Part shown: positions 1 through 11,783 of the stretch, piece by piece
Numbering within the stretch: position 1 is the stretch's first letter
Layout of the letters: the number at the start of each line of letters is the position of its first letter
Assembly (NCBI RefSeq): GCF_963675165.1
Contig: NC_087383.1
Location: forward strand, 4,060,979 to 4,124,978
Reading direction: 5' to 3'
DNA: 64,000 nt
Source: Halichondria panicea
Lineage: Eukaryota > Porifera > Demospongiae > Suberitida > Halichondriidae
Translations under genes and position numbers: made by a program
Notes under the pieces: generated by a model
What the model was told of the DNA's origin: nothing
What the model saw: only the letters and a program-made list of their open reading frames with translations
Databases searched by the model: none

Positions 1-299
1 GATCACTCTACTAGTCTATGTAAGTAAGTAGAAAGCTGGCCAGCCTAGTTTTAAGTAGACTCTCCATTGTCTGCAGTATAGACTTGATATAATAGCTAGC
101 TACTAGCACATGTCTGCAGTAGACTCTAGCTATAGCTACATGCACAATGACTGAATTAATTTTGTCTGTACACTGAGCTAGATTTTGTGTGAATTTAACA
201 TTATCATTTTTAATTCAGCCAGTCACCTAACTCCTACTTATACTCCCCAATTTATTGTCCATAGAGCCAAATAACTTCTGCATAGGTTATTTGGCTCTA

Positions 300-1600
300 T
301 ACTGAAACACGCCGAGCCACTTTTCTGACTTTCTGAGAGCCATGATTATAGAACGGGAACTGGAATAATTATGTTCAATCCTGGTCTATACACAAGCAAT
401 TAAGTATATCAGCCAATAAGTTATGTTGATATACTCAAGTTACTTTAATCGACTGGAACTTGCTGAGCAACTTTTCTGACTTTCCGAGAGCAGTGGTTCG
501 TTAACGGGAACCCAGAAAAATAATATATTCAGTGCTGGTCTAGACATGCATGCAGATATCAGCCAGTATGTTGATATATACTCAAGTTTACAATTCTGAG
601 GTTACTTCAATCGACTGGAACTTGCTGAGCAACTTTTCTGACTTTCCGAGAACAGTGGTTCGTTAACGGGAACCCTGAAAAATAATATATTCAGTGCTGG
701 TCTAGACATGCATGCAGATATCAGCTAGTATGTTGATATATACTCTTCTGAGGTTATTTGAATCGACTGGAACTTGCTGAGCAACTTTTCTGACTTTCCG
801 AGAGCAGTGGTTCGTTACGGGAACCCTGAAAAATAATATATTCAATGCTGGTCTAGACATGCATGCATGCAGATATCAGCCAGTATGTTGATATATACTC
901 AAGTTTACAATTCTGAGGTTACTTTAATTAATCGACTGGAACTTGCTGAGCAACTTTTCTGACTTTCCGAGAGCAGTGGTTCGTTAACGGGAATCCAGAA
1001 AAATAACATATTCAGTGCTGGTCTATAGACATGCATGCAGATATCAGCCAGTATGTTGATATATACTCAAGTTTACAATTCTGAGGTTACTTTAATTGAC
1101 TGGAACTTGCTAAGCAACTTTTCTGACTTTCCGAGAGCAGTGGTTTGTTAACGGGAATCCAGAAAAATAACATATTCAGTGCTGGTCTATAGACATGCAT
1201 GCAGATATCAGCCAGTATGTTGATATATACTCAAGTTTACAATTCTGAGGTTACTTTAATCGACTGGAACTTGCTAAGCAACTTTTCTGACTTTCCGAGA
1301 GCTGTGCTTCGTAAACGGAAACCCAGAAAATATATTTAGTGCTGGTCTTAGACAAGCAGGTAGCAGCCAATACGTTGATACACTCTTCTGAGGTTACTTT
1401 AATCGACTGGGAACTTGCTGAGAAACTTTTCTGATTTTCCGAGAGCAGTGATTCGTAAACGGAAACCCAGAAAATATATTCAGTGCTGGTCCTATATAGA
1501 CAAGCAGGTATCAGCCAGTAATTATGTTGATATACCTAAGTTTACAATTCTGAGGCTATACTTTAATCGACTGCATGGAACTTCGATCCTGGAGCAACTT
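300..1600. repeat. Left-arm tandem repeat array, about 165-bp units
   Basis: About eight units begin with a CGACTGGAACTTGC-like motif near 450, 612, 764, 933, 1097, 1261, 1404 and 1568. They continue through a TTTTCTGACTTTCCGAGAGC block, an AACGGGAA block, a CAGTGCTGGTCTA block and GATATCAGCCAGTATG. Spacing varies from about 145 to 170 bp because of small indels, many of them in TATA or GCATGC tracts. The outermost and innermost units are the most diverged. The array is the inverted counterpart of the right-arm array. Confidence 0.9.
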
Positions 1601-2089
1601 TTCAGACTTTCCATGAGTAGTGATTCAACCGTAATTCATAAAAAGCATTTCTCGGACAAGCAATGCAGGCAGTCAGTCCATCCATACCTTCAGTTATTGT
1701 TACTTTACTCAACTATAGAACGACTCTTGACGTTCCATGGGCAGTAATTCAAATGTTGATTACAATATTTCACTAGATGCAAGATTATTATTCACGGCTC
1801 AGTGCAAAGATAGCCTTTTGAGTAAGTTCGTGACAGAAGATTCAATCATGAGAAACTATATTGAGTTCTGGCTATAGAGATTGAATCAAAGTGTATAGGA
1901 CTATACGTAGACTCTATACTATATAATTTCATTTTGCTGGGCTGATAGACTGGTGTGTACCTGGTTTGTTGCATGACCATGCATGCATCTATATATAGTG
2001 TGTTGTCAGCAGCTAATTACTATAGGTTTTGCTTGAATAGATGTATTACTGTGTATTGTCTTGATAATTTGATATAATATAGTGTGTGT

Positions 2090-2990
2090 CATGGGTGTAG
2101 ACTAAATTCTATACCAGGATCCATGCAAAACAGTATACACAAACAATCCTCAGTCCTGGCAGTGTATATATACGTAGTCTACACCAGTCCTATATACAAT
2201 AAGTATATGGACGAGCAGTGACAATGAAGTAGGCAGTGATGATGCTGCGATTGAAAGACAGTTATGAGAGAGAGTGAGAAAAACTCTCACTGGATAAATA
2301 CAGGCGTATATAGTTACAACATAAACTACATTGCAAGTAGATGATAATCGCTATAGTTAAGCTTGTAGATTGTACACCATCGTCTCTAGATATAATTATA
2401 TGTCCTATATAGCTGTAATGCAAGGCCGGCCTATATAATTATATAGGCGATAGGAAAATGGGGGTGAGGCTGAAGCCCCCCGCAGGTGATTCTGGTGCAT
2501 CCAAAGCACTTCCTGACACAGTAATTTATGTTGCTTACATTTTATAGAAGGCAAGCATAATTATATCTCTACCAAAGATTGGAGCGCCCCAATAAAAAAG
2601 ACTTACTACTGTCGTGGCCGTACCGTGACCATACCGTGACAATTAATCTGTCAGTATATAAAATGAATAATTATGTCAATAATTTGTTTACACCATAATT
2701 ATAATTAAATACACCAAGCCACAGGTGTTTCAACCATTGACGAAAAGTCTGTCAAAGAAAGAGATTCCATGAAGTGTTCTGGCATAAGCGAAGATAGGTG
2801 CAAAAATAATTATATCAATAGTTCTCGACTCAACCAGAAAATCAAAGGAAGATTTGAGAATAAACGATCCAATGCATTCAAGCAATCCTTATATAATTAT
2901 AGCATCAAGTTCATAATAAACATTATGCATGGACTATCCCGTAGACATACAAAGCAAGATAATAATACAACGTACATACCAGACAGGCTT
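2090..2990. repeat. Inner left arm of the foldback element
   Basis: This is reverse-complementary to parts of 4985-7200, with matches around ACCAGGATCCA, GAAGTAGGCAG, GAGCGCCCCAAT and CAACCAGAAAATCAAA. 2301-2330 is the uninterrupted version of the site that holds the 1.5-kb insertion in the right arm. The 74-codon open frame at 2769-2993 lies wholly in this paired sequence and has no recognisable domain, so I do not call it a gene. Confidence 0.75.
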
Positions 2991-4984
2991 TAATTAATAT
3001 GGCCGGGGCTGTTAAAATAATGTTGTGTCGTTGAAACTTAATTATCCAACTGATAGCCTCCCTCACACATATATAGGGCAATATTCTAGATTTATATATT
3101 TTAACAGATACACCAAGAGAGGCCGGTATAGTGGATCAACCATATATAACTATACTCCGACGATCACTTCTTAGTTTTATTCTCTCTCACAGCCAACTAT
3201 ATAGTTATAATCCGCCTATTTGATCCACAAGTAACCTTTTTTTTACAATTCAAGCTATAATTATAACTTCAGCAGTACTTCCACCCAATCATCTCCCTAA
3301 CCCTCCCAATAATTATGTTAAAACTGCCTATTCATATAGAACTAAAAACAGACAACATCAGCTATTGTATATACAGACATGCAACGGCCACAACAGCGTC
3401 CTTAACTGGTTCACCAAGGAATAAGACATAACGTTAAAAACTTGCATGGATTAAGGAAATATACACTACTATCAAGCTATGCAAACTAGAGGAACTGCAA
3501 TTACAAAACCAATCCCTGATCCTAAAATTGATTATGACACAAACCTATAGCAAAAACTCTAGCAGCCAACCCCAAGAAGCTGTTCTCTAAATCCACTATA
3601 CCTATGCCCTTGTAACAGATGTATCGTGAACTGCATGCATAAGAACTTACCAGAACTATAGCTAGTGTTAACAATCTGCCTATAATGTTATGTGTTTGTC
3701 CATTACAATTTTTACTCAGCGGCATCATACACAAAGTAACATGACTCGCGCACGTGATGAAGTATACTGTAATCTCCTAGAAAATGTTAACCGTGACGTT
3801 TTTAGGGGCGCATGTACAATGACATCTGATTCTAGCTATATTCGTTTGCGTTCAACGTTCAGAGCTGCTCACTGCACACTGATAGAAGACGATCTTTTCA
3901 CAAAAATCATAAATAGAGACAATAGTCGGGTTGATCCTCTTCACTTCCACTCTTTACTCACTGCTAACAAATTCTGTGCGTTGCGTAATGTGTGCGCAAG
4001 CTTGCGCAATTGACAGGATATCACGTTACTTTGTGAACAGTTTTGTGTATAGAGGTATTGGTAGTTCGACACTCTTCTCTTCTTATATTATTTATACTCT
4101 TGCCGTTAACGTATAGTGCTATATTAATGATATAGTAACTATATTATTTCTAGCACAATACGTATATACGGTATCTCACATAATACCATGGCATAGTTAT
4201 AGCCATGGGTATACATGTATAACATGCACTCAGCCATAATTTTCATATAATTATCAGTTCACCAATAGTGTGTAATGTTATTCACATGCATGCACACAGT
4301 ATACAGGTAACAGAGCTTTTCCAGTTTGAAAGAGTATGCCCTATATAATTATTTAAATACACTAGCTGAGTTTTGAAAAAAGTGAGACAAATTGTATGAC
4401 ACTATTAGATGCTTAAAACTACTGAAATTTTTTATCTGCATGTTCCCATATAATATGCATAAATGACCTGATCATGACATCTTCAGCAGATTACATCAAG
4501 AACGAAGACATTATCAAACTCTATTCTTCTATAAATAATGCTCATAGGACACATGCATGCAGGACACCATCAATGTGTACAGATACCAACTGACCTCACA
4601 GAATCTATTGGTTCCTAAATTAAACAGCATTGCAGTTATAGCAGATCTATATAATTATATATATAGAATGCACATTGTTAATTATTACAGCATAAAACAA
4701 TTTATGCATGCAGTTACCTTGCCCTAGCTGGGATTGAGATGTCTCAGTATAATTATATAGCACTGCTTCAAATAATTTTCACTTTCAGCGTCATAGTGAC
4801 ACACACAACTCAGAACGTCTTTCACACTCAAGCCGAACCAGAAATCCAAAATCAACAAAAATTGAAAATCAGCAAAAAAAATCTGGAGACGCAACTGCTG
4901 ATTGCTTTGTTGCTTTGTGCAAAATGAGATACTCCGAAAAGACATCAATGCGCAAGACATTATCCACTTGCAATTGTACCTAAA
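2991..4984. other. Unpaired loop of the foldback element
   Basis: This 2-kb AT-rich centre has no evident counterpart in the other arm. It holds a 107-codon open frame on the plus strand (3690-4013, next entry), AT dinucleotide runs and repeated ATAATTATA and GCATGC words. I see no transposase motif, RNA gene or second gene in it. Confidence 0.5.
3690..4013 (+). CDS. Hypothetical 107-codon open frame in the foldback loop
   Basis: This is an open frame in the only unpaired part of the element. An internal methionine near 3741 begins a more protein-like stretch (MTRARDEVYCNLLENVNRD). I recognise no domain, signal peptide or membrane segment. It could be a decayed remnant of an element-encoded protein or chance. 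Codon composition is richer in G and C than the flanks, which is the only mild argument for coding. Confidence 0.18.
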   Translation: MCLSITIFTQRHHTQSNMTRARDEVYCNLLENVNRDVFRGACTMTSDSSYIRLRSTFRAAHCTLIEDDLFTKIINRDNSRVDPLHFHSLLTANKFCALRNVCASLRN

Positions 4985-5470
4985 TTATATGTCTACATGC
5001 AGGATAGTCTATCATGCTCATTAGAACTTGACGCTAAGGATTGCACTGGACGTAATTATTAAAGCATGGTTTTCTCAAATCTTCCTTTAATTTGATTTTC
5101 TGGTTGAGTCAGGAACTATTGATATAATTATTTTTGCACCTCTAATGCTCGAATTTCTTTTTAATCTCCCTTCGATGGCATCCTTTTTCTTCTGTACGTA
5201 ACACATGCGCTTTTCTTTCTGGTTGGTTAATGGGTTTCAATTTCACCCACTGACAGATTGTCACGGTATATGTGTATGGTAGTAAGCCTTTATCATTGGG
5301 GCGCTCCGATCGTTGGTAGGGATATGCTTGCCTTCCAATATGGGGACGATTATTTTAAGAAACTGGCCTGGCACGTATTACCACAAAACTAAAACTATAA
5401 ACGTAGTAAACATTGCATAACCATTACGTAATTAACACATTGTACACATCGACAGTTTATGTTGTAACTA

Positions 5471-6945
5471 CACTGTTAAAAATGGGGTGTTACGTAGCAC
5501 ACTAATTTTAGTAGGTAAATGTCAGTGGTGTGTTAATGAACACACTCGTGTGTTTGTCGTGCTCAACAACACACTTGGAGTGTAATAGAACACACTCGGG
5601 TGACACAACAGAATGGTGTGTTACTGAACACTCTGACATCCATACAGTGGTGTAAAGTAGCACACGATATATAAGATATTAAGAAGGTCTTTTTACTTTT
5701 CAGATACCAGAATTAATATTTATGTTCCACTTAGTACAGTTAGATCACCAAGAGTGCTAAGTATGTGCAAGTGAAATAAGAGTTGAAATGCTGCAGTCCC
5801 TGCAAATGCGGGAAACAACTTGCTATCACTCTCAAAGGAAGCTTTATACTTTGCAAACCCAGAAATCCAGGTCCTAAAAGTATGGCTATAGTATATAGAA
5901 GCCTGCAATGCATGTAGAATCTCTACATGCATGCTATACTAGAGCTAAGTGGCTAAGTCCAGACCTTCTGTGTGCGCATGCGCATTGAGGCTAGAAGCAC
6001 ATGTAGTGTGCTTTAATTAAAATCAACAAAAAGAAGAACTGGAGAAGAACTCAATTTAGCTCTGTACTAACTGCACTGAGTATTTAGCTTTCCTGAAGAA
6101 TATACACTACTGCAGCACTTCATGGAGCTTCCAAAGGCCATTCATGTGGTAAGCTGGTGGTGTGATATGATCATATAAATAATATATAGCCTTTCTCACA
6201 ACTCAGCCCAGAACTTGACCTCATTCTTGACTTGAGCACTGTTTGGGTATAGAAGTGACTATTCTCTGGGACATACTAACTGCTATAAATGTGCAGAAAA
6301 GTATCCAGGTACGTAGAGTAATAGATATGCTTACCAGACATAATTGTATTTATTATTTAGGACTGACAAGATGAGATACAAGATGACTTCAATCAAAATG
6401 TGCTACTGCTGCTGTGCGCTCTTTCGTCAAAAAGGAAACATGTGATGTGCTGTCATTAACAGTAATGTGTTATGTAATAATCCTAACATTTAAATAGTCG
6501 TTCGTTGTATAATTATAGTCGTTCGTTGTATATATGTTTTTGATTTGTGTTAAATGACTTGTACATTTCGTTGAAATTGCAACAGCACCAAGCTAGAAGT
6601 AATCTTACCGTCCTGAAAATAACCAAGTTACGAGGTGCACATGCACTGTATGTATGTGCTAGACAAACATTATTAGTGTGCTTGAAGGCACTGTATGCAT
6701 GTGCTAGACAACACATTTACCATTATTAGTGTGCTTGAAGGCACTGTATGCATGTGCTAGACAACACATTTACCATTATTAGTGTGCTTAAAGGCACCTA
6801 TGCATGTGCTAGATAACACACTTGCCAATGTGTTCAGCAACACACAACAGCTTATGTGTTACAAAACACCTTTAGGGGTGTCAAATTTAAAGTGTCATAC
6901 CAACATGCCAAAAGTGTGTTCCAGAACACATCATTTTTAACAGTG
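5471..6945. mobile_element. Nested 1475-bp non-autonomous element with TA duplication
   Basis: The ends are CACTGTTAAAAATG and CATTTTTAACAGTG-like inverted repeats (right end CATCATTTTTAACAGTG), bordered by TA on both sides. The left arm of the host element (2301-2330) preserves the empty site: removing the insert and one TA restores the arm-to-arm match. The subterminal parts hold many short GTGTGTTA..AACACAC half-palindromes. There is no transposase frame. A TA duplication fits Tc1/mariner-like or other TA-targeting superfamilies. Confidence 0.85.
6672..6835. repeat. Three-copy 54-bp minisatellite
   Basis: The unit AGTGTGCTTGAAGGCACTG followed by GCATGTGCTAGACAACACAT recurs at about 6674, 6728 and 6781. 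The third unit is diverged. It lies in the subterminal region of the nested element and repeats its ACACA half-sites. Confidence 0.85.
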
Positions 6946-7239
6946 TATATATGCCTGTATACCTCTGATTCAGCACATTATGAGTATTCCTCGCTCACTC
7001 TCATATCTTCTTCAATCTCTAGTATTGCAGCATCATCTGCCTACTTCATGATATCGTCCTGCTTATCCATATACCTACATCTATATTGTATAGCTGTAGA
7101 CTATAATATAATTATACACAACAGGACTTGACTATATAATGAAGATTGTTTGTGTATCATTACTGTGTTGGATCCTGGTATAGAATTTACCTTATAATGT
7201 TATTATTAAGGGGTGTTTCAACAAAATTAATTTTCAGGG

Positions 7240-8550
7240 TTTCTGTTTACGAATCACTGTTCTTGGAAAGTCAATAAGTTCTAGTCAATTAAAGTAACCT
7301 CAGAATTGTAAACTTGGGTATAATTATAATTATAGGTATTAGTTGATACATGCTTGTCTAAGAACAGTATACTGAACATTTTCAGGGTCAAGTTCCGTTT
7401 ACGAATCACTGCATGCTCTTGGAAAGTCTAAAAAGTTGCTCAGTAAGTTCCCAGTCGATTAAATTAACCCGAGAAGAGTGTATCAACGTATTGATTGATA
7501 CCTGCTGGTCTAAAACCAGCACTAAATATACTTTCTGGGTTTCCGTTTACGAAGCACTGCTCTCGGAAAGTCTGAAAAGTTTCTCAGCTAGTTCTTGCTC
7601 AGCAAGTTCCAGTCGATTAAAGTAACCTCAGAATTGTAAACTTGAGTATAATTATATCAAATACTGGCTGCATGATATCTGCATGCATGTCTAGACCAGC
7701 ACTGAATATGTTATTTTTCAGGGTTCCCGTTAACAAACCATAGCTCTCGGAAAGTCAGAAAAGTTGCTCAGCAAGTTCCCAGTCGATTAAAGTAACCTCA
7801 GAAGAGTGTATCAACGTATTGGCTGCTATACCTGCTTGTCTAAGACCAGCATTAAATATATTTTCTGGGTTTCCGTTTACTAAGCACTGCTCTCGGAAAG
7901 TCAGAAAAGTTTCTCAGCAACTTCCAGTCGATTAAAGTAACCTCAGAAGAGTATATATCAACATACTGGCTGATATCTGCATGCATGCATGTCTAGACCA
8001 GCATGCACTGAATATATTATTTTTCAGGGTTCCCGTTAATGAACCACAGCTCTCGGAAAGTCAGAAAAGTTTCTCAGCAAGTTCCAGTCGATTGAAGTAA
8101 CCTCAGAAGAGTATAATTATATCAACATACTGGCTGATATCTGCATGCATGTCTATAGACCAGCACTGAATATATTATTTTTCAGGGTTCCCGTTAACGA
8201 ACCACAGCTCTCGGAAAGTCAGAAAAGTTGCTCAGCAAGTTCCAGTCGATTAAAGTAACCTCAGAATTGAGTATAATTTATATCAAATACTGGCTGATAT
8301 CTGCATGCATGTCTAGTCCAGCACTGAATATATTATTTTCAGGGTTCCTGTTAACGAATCAGTGCTCTCGGAAAGTCAGAAAAGCTTCTTAGCAAGTTCC
8401 AGTCGATTAAAGTAACTTGAGTATTTCAACATAACTTATTGGCTGATACGTGCTTGTCTATATTATATCAGGACTGAACATAATTATTCCAGTTCCCGTT
8501 CTCGAATCATGGCTCTCAGAAAGTCAGAAAAGTGGCTCGGCGTGTTTCAG
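7240..8550. repeat. Right-arm tandem repeat array (inverted copy of the left array)
   Basis: The reverse complements of the left-array blocks recur here: CTCTCGGAAAGTCAGAAAAG, CAGCAAGTTCCAGTCGATT, AAGTAACCTCAGAA and GACCAGCACTGAATAT. There are about eight units. Units differ by small insertions such as GTATAATTATATC against GTATATATC, and CAGCATGCACTG against CAGCACTG. The array pairs with the left array across a roughly 6-kb interior. Confidence 0.9.
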
Positions 8551-8906
8551 TAGAGCCAAATAACCTCAGGACAATAAATTGGGGAGTATAAGTAGGAGTT
8601 AGGTGACTGGCTGAATTAACACACCTTAAAAAATGATAATGTTAAATTCACACAAAATCTAGCTCTGTGTACAGACATAATTCATTCAGTCATTGTGCAT
8701 GTAGCTAGCTAGAGTCTACTGCAGACATGTGCAAGTAGCTAGCCATATTATCGAGTCTATATTGCAGACAATGAAGAGAATGAAGAGTCTACTTACCTGA
8801 CTCTTAAAACTAGGCTGGCCAGCTTTCTACTTACTTACACTGATAGTAGTAGAGTGATCAGGCAAGAGCACATCTCATTACATCTGCGCAAAGTCAAGGG
8901 TTAACC

Positions 8907-9104
8907 TTGGAATGCATTGCCCTGCTACGCCCACTCATTTACTCTTCACTTCCGCTTTTTCCGATTTCTGGCTTTCTGGTCCTACAAGCGCGAGGGCCTG
9001 AGAAACTACAAATTGACTTTGCATGGCCTTACAGCACCATGCGAATTGATCAACCATCGCAAAGTTCGCAAAGAATGTATACAGTACATGTACAATTGAT
9101 ATAA
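8907..9104 (+). CDS. Unidentified short open segment, conserved in both duplicated blocks
   Basis: A frame containing EGLRNYKLTLHGLTAPC is open here in two overlapping reading frames. It recurs almost unchanged at 53732-53980, where it runs on to 82 codons. I recognise no family. Part of it (CCTGAGAAACTACAAATTG) is also an inverted-repeat end, found reversed near 9895, 53520 and 54685. It may therefore be transposon terminal sequence rather than an exon. Confidence 0.25.
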   Translation: MECIALLRPLIYSSLPLFPISGFLVLQARGPEKLQIDFAWPYSTMRIDQPSQSSQRMYTVHVQLI

Positions 9105-9935
9105 TTATGATAGCCTCTTGGAAACAGCTACTATATAGTAGATCTACTCTACGTTCTTATAGCTCAGCGCCAAACTAAAATTATGGTTTTTTTGTGCGCC
9201 ACTGGAAAATCATAATTAGCGCTGTAATTAAAAGAAAGACGGTATGACAAACTCAAGCATGCACAGCTAGATCGAATATATGAAATACAGCGGTCCGCTA
9301 AAATAATTATGCCTTTTAGTGTACTGTGTGCCTGCATGCATGAGTAAGGGCCGAATACATTCAAATTGAAGAACAATACCATTGATCATAGCTAGGATTG
9401 AGAACAAGAGTGCATGCACCAATAATGTTTTGCCACTTTTGTCGTAAAGGCAACCCACTGCATGTATTATATTGGCAGAGTTGAGTGCAAGAACTATAGC
9501 TAAGCGGCAGAGTCAGCTCAAGATTGACAAGGGTTTAATTAACAACGATATAGACAATTGTAACAACTGACAAAACAGAGACATACATGCACCAAAAACA
9601 AGAGAAATGCGCAGGGTCTCTTTACAGCTATTGTTAACTAAGTAAACAATGTACATGTACGCAAATAATAACACATAATTATACCATCCAGTTGATCATA
9701 AGTAGATCTAGTATAGCAATGTTTTTAAAGCACTTGCACACGTAAGCCTGACATAAGCGAAGCAATAAATATTAGTTGATAACCGAAATACACAGCCCAG
9801 CAAAGAAACGGTATTGGTCTTTGAACGCATCCTGCAGATGTCCAGTATCAGTTTTACTATACTGGACTCATGTTGACTAGAAAGCTAGCTATAATTAAGG
9901 CCAAACAAAGTCAATTTGTAGTTTCTCAGGCTATT
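8994..9935. repeat. Segment bounded by a 35-bp inverted repeat
   Basis: GGCCTGAGAAACTACAAATT at the left and its reverse complement near 9893-9931 enclose a minus-strand fragment of the beta-helix/multi-TM gene family. The same inverted motif occurs three times in block B (near 53516, 53766 and 54683). This is consistent with a terminal inverted repeat or a foldback that captured a gene fragment. I could not define a target duplication. Confidence 0.45.
9190..9835 (-). pseudogene. 3' fragment of a beta-helix/multi-TM receptor gene
   Basis: On the minus strand, sequence from about 9835 encodes AFKDQYRFFAGL and, after frame breaks, ALLFSILAMIN near 9400. Both match the last membrane region of the intact receptor at 11784-15479. 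The frame in between is interrupted and the rest of the gene is absent. A parallel fragment lies at 54020-54610 in block B, so the decay predates the block duplication. Confidence 0.75.
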
Positions 9936-9944
9936 CCTAAAATA

Positions 9945-10371
9945 CCGTATAGCTGGTAATTTTCGTGGGGCAAAATGTTCGTGGTTTTCGTGGTTGAAGC
10001 ATATATAGATAAACCATAGTCTCGCCATACATAATTATGAATTGGTATGGTGACTATATATTATAGCCAGGTTTTCACGTCGAGTTCTGGAAATTCGGAA
10101 CGATGGCATTTCCAAGAAAAAAATGTACTGCAAAAGGGGCGTCGTTTATACAATTGTCCATGCACCATTGCTAAAAGACGACTGGCTACCAGGCTACATT
10201 GTATTACTGTACAGTTGATTGTACAATCAGGCACTCTAAAATTAAGATCAATACTATAATAATAATCATATAGTATATGGCCCGGGAGACTATAATATGA
10301 TAAACCATACTTAGTCTACCATAATTATACTATAAAAATTAAGCCCCTCAGAAATTTCGCGCTATATACGG
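9945..10371. mobile_element. CCGTATAG-family MITE with unlike ends (block A)
   Basis: It starts CCGTATAGCTGGTAATTTTC and ends with GCGCTATATACGG, with TA on both sides. Its left end matches the subfamily seen at 63384-63582 and its right end the GCGAAATTTTCG subfamily seen at 35439-35655. The interior contains a second pair of inverted words (TAAACCATAGTCTC and GAGACTATAATATGATAAACC). It is non-coding, and a copy at the same place in block B was inherited by duplication. Confidence 0.75.
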
Positions 10372-10439
10372 TAATTATTAACTGTGTTGGCATAATAATT
10401 ATAGTCCCAAAGTTTACTCCTGTTAAAACAACTGTCGTG

Positions 10440-11050
10440 GATCAGCAAGCTTGTTTGTTTATCGAATGTTTCTGCTGAAATTGTTTGCTCTTTTGTTTTG
10501 CCTTTGGGAAGCTATATTATAATGATGTCATGTAGTAATTGTACGGTCTCATGCAGAAACGTACTTTTTCATTTCACAGTTCCCATGCCACGAGTGTCTC
10601 TGATGATACTATATAACTACTGCATGGCACTGACAGTTGGACCTACACTATAGATCTATATAAAGTAATATACAAGTATATAAGTCTGTCGTCTTCTATA
10701 CAATGGAGACTATAAGCTTATGGGTTTGAATATGCATTATATACCCGCTAATTTTCTTCCTGTTTACGTAGCTGTACCTCCAATGCTTTGACAGTCCACG
10801 AACACACTAGCTCACAGCATGTGTTCGATTTGCTGAGAATAAATGAACCAGCAGATTACATGTAAAGTCTATAATTATGGAAAAAATCGAGCTAATGTTC
10901 AATTCCATCCAGGGTGCATTATATGCTGGGCTGTATTTCGCGTATCGACTCAGAGCTTCTCTTATATCTTTATACGTTTGCATGCTTTGAATAATTATGC
11001 TATACATGTACATGCATGCATGCACCAGCTTGGTATCACCTGCAGAGCTC
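10440..11050 (+). pseudogene. Decayed plus-strand fragment of the receptor gene family
   Basis: Separate pieces align in order to the intact gene downstream: TTGTTTGTTTATCG to TTTTGCCTTTGGGAAG (receptor 14383-14450), CACGAGTGTCTCTGATGAT (14665), and ATTCCATCCAGGGTGCATT with GCTGGGCTGTATTTCG (14965-15020). Large gaps and stops separate them, so this is a dead paralogue sitting just upstream of a living one. Block B carries the same fragment at 55190-55745. Confidence 0.8.
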
Positions 11051-11783
11051 AGTATAATTATTTATGGGCTTCTTCTGCATGGTATCACTGCATGTATATA
11101 GTATACTAACACGGTCGTCTAGATCAGTTCTACTATATAGACTGTGTATTATAGTGCAGCAGTCGGTATTAATATCCTCCACGTCTATAATACTTACATT
11201 ATAGGTATTTTGGTAGATCTAATAATTTCCTATAGTGTATGGATTTTGTGTAATTCTATAGATTCCTACACTGCACGGGAAATTTTGCACTATCTTTTGT
11301 TAAGTATATACGTTTGCAGGAAACACGAAATATATTTCTCAGGAAAGGTGCAGATTTTTAAGCCTGCATGCACTGTAGCAGGAAATGTAAGGCATGTCAT
11401 TGTGCTTACATCACATGTCAGTATAATTATAGTCAAATTTGCTCAGTCATAATTATATAACATCACATTTTTGATTGAAGTAAACATTATACAATCCCAA
11501 GTTTGATACTGTCAAGTCCATAATAATTATAAGATACGTTTGTGTCTCTACAATCCCTATATATACATGACTGTATGTGTGTTTTAGACTAGATTATCGT
11601 GAAAAGAGAAAGAAAACATGAAAATGTTGAATTAGTTATTTATGAAAGCTATATAATCTAATCTAAAGTTGACCTGTTACAAAGCTGTAGTGGGGAATTA
11701 TCAGGCCCTTTAGTATATATCTATATAACACCTACAGACTAGCTAGTTGTGACAAAATAATTATATAGTAGTATACACAAGCA
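11051..11783 (+). promoter_or_regulatory. Upstream region of receptor gene A
   Basis: This 730-bp AT-rich stretch has no supported gene. The 102-codon frame at 11144-11452 is partly shared with block B but shows no domain. A CTATATAACACC TATA-like box at 11721-11732 lies about 50 bp before the start codon and is identical in block B, making it the best core-promoter candidate. The assignment is inferred from position and conservation only. Confidence 0.35.

Larger units (their letters stand above)
1..8860. mobile_element. Giant foldback-type inverted-repeat element
   Basis: The two ends are reverse complements: the first bases GATCACTCTACTA match TAGTAGAGTGATC ending at 8860. The match continues inward through the tandem arrays (about 300-1600 against 7240-8550), then 2090-2340 against 6950-7200, and 2545-2960 against 4985-5340. 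Arms made of tandem repeats are typical of foldback transposons such as Drosophila FB. I see no transposase frame. The central 2 kb is unpaired. The window starts exactly at the outer end, so the true left boundary and any target-site duplication cannot be seen. Alternatives are a non-autonomous DNA transposon with very long terminal inverted repeats, or an inverted segmental duplication. Confidence 0.72.

Noticed and set aside
1..8860. Polinton/Maverick-type large transposon
   Set aside because: The ends are long inverted repeats, but no polymerase, integrase or capsid-type frame is present and the interior is too short.
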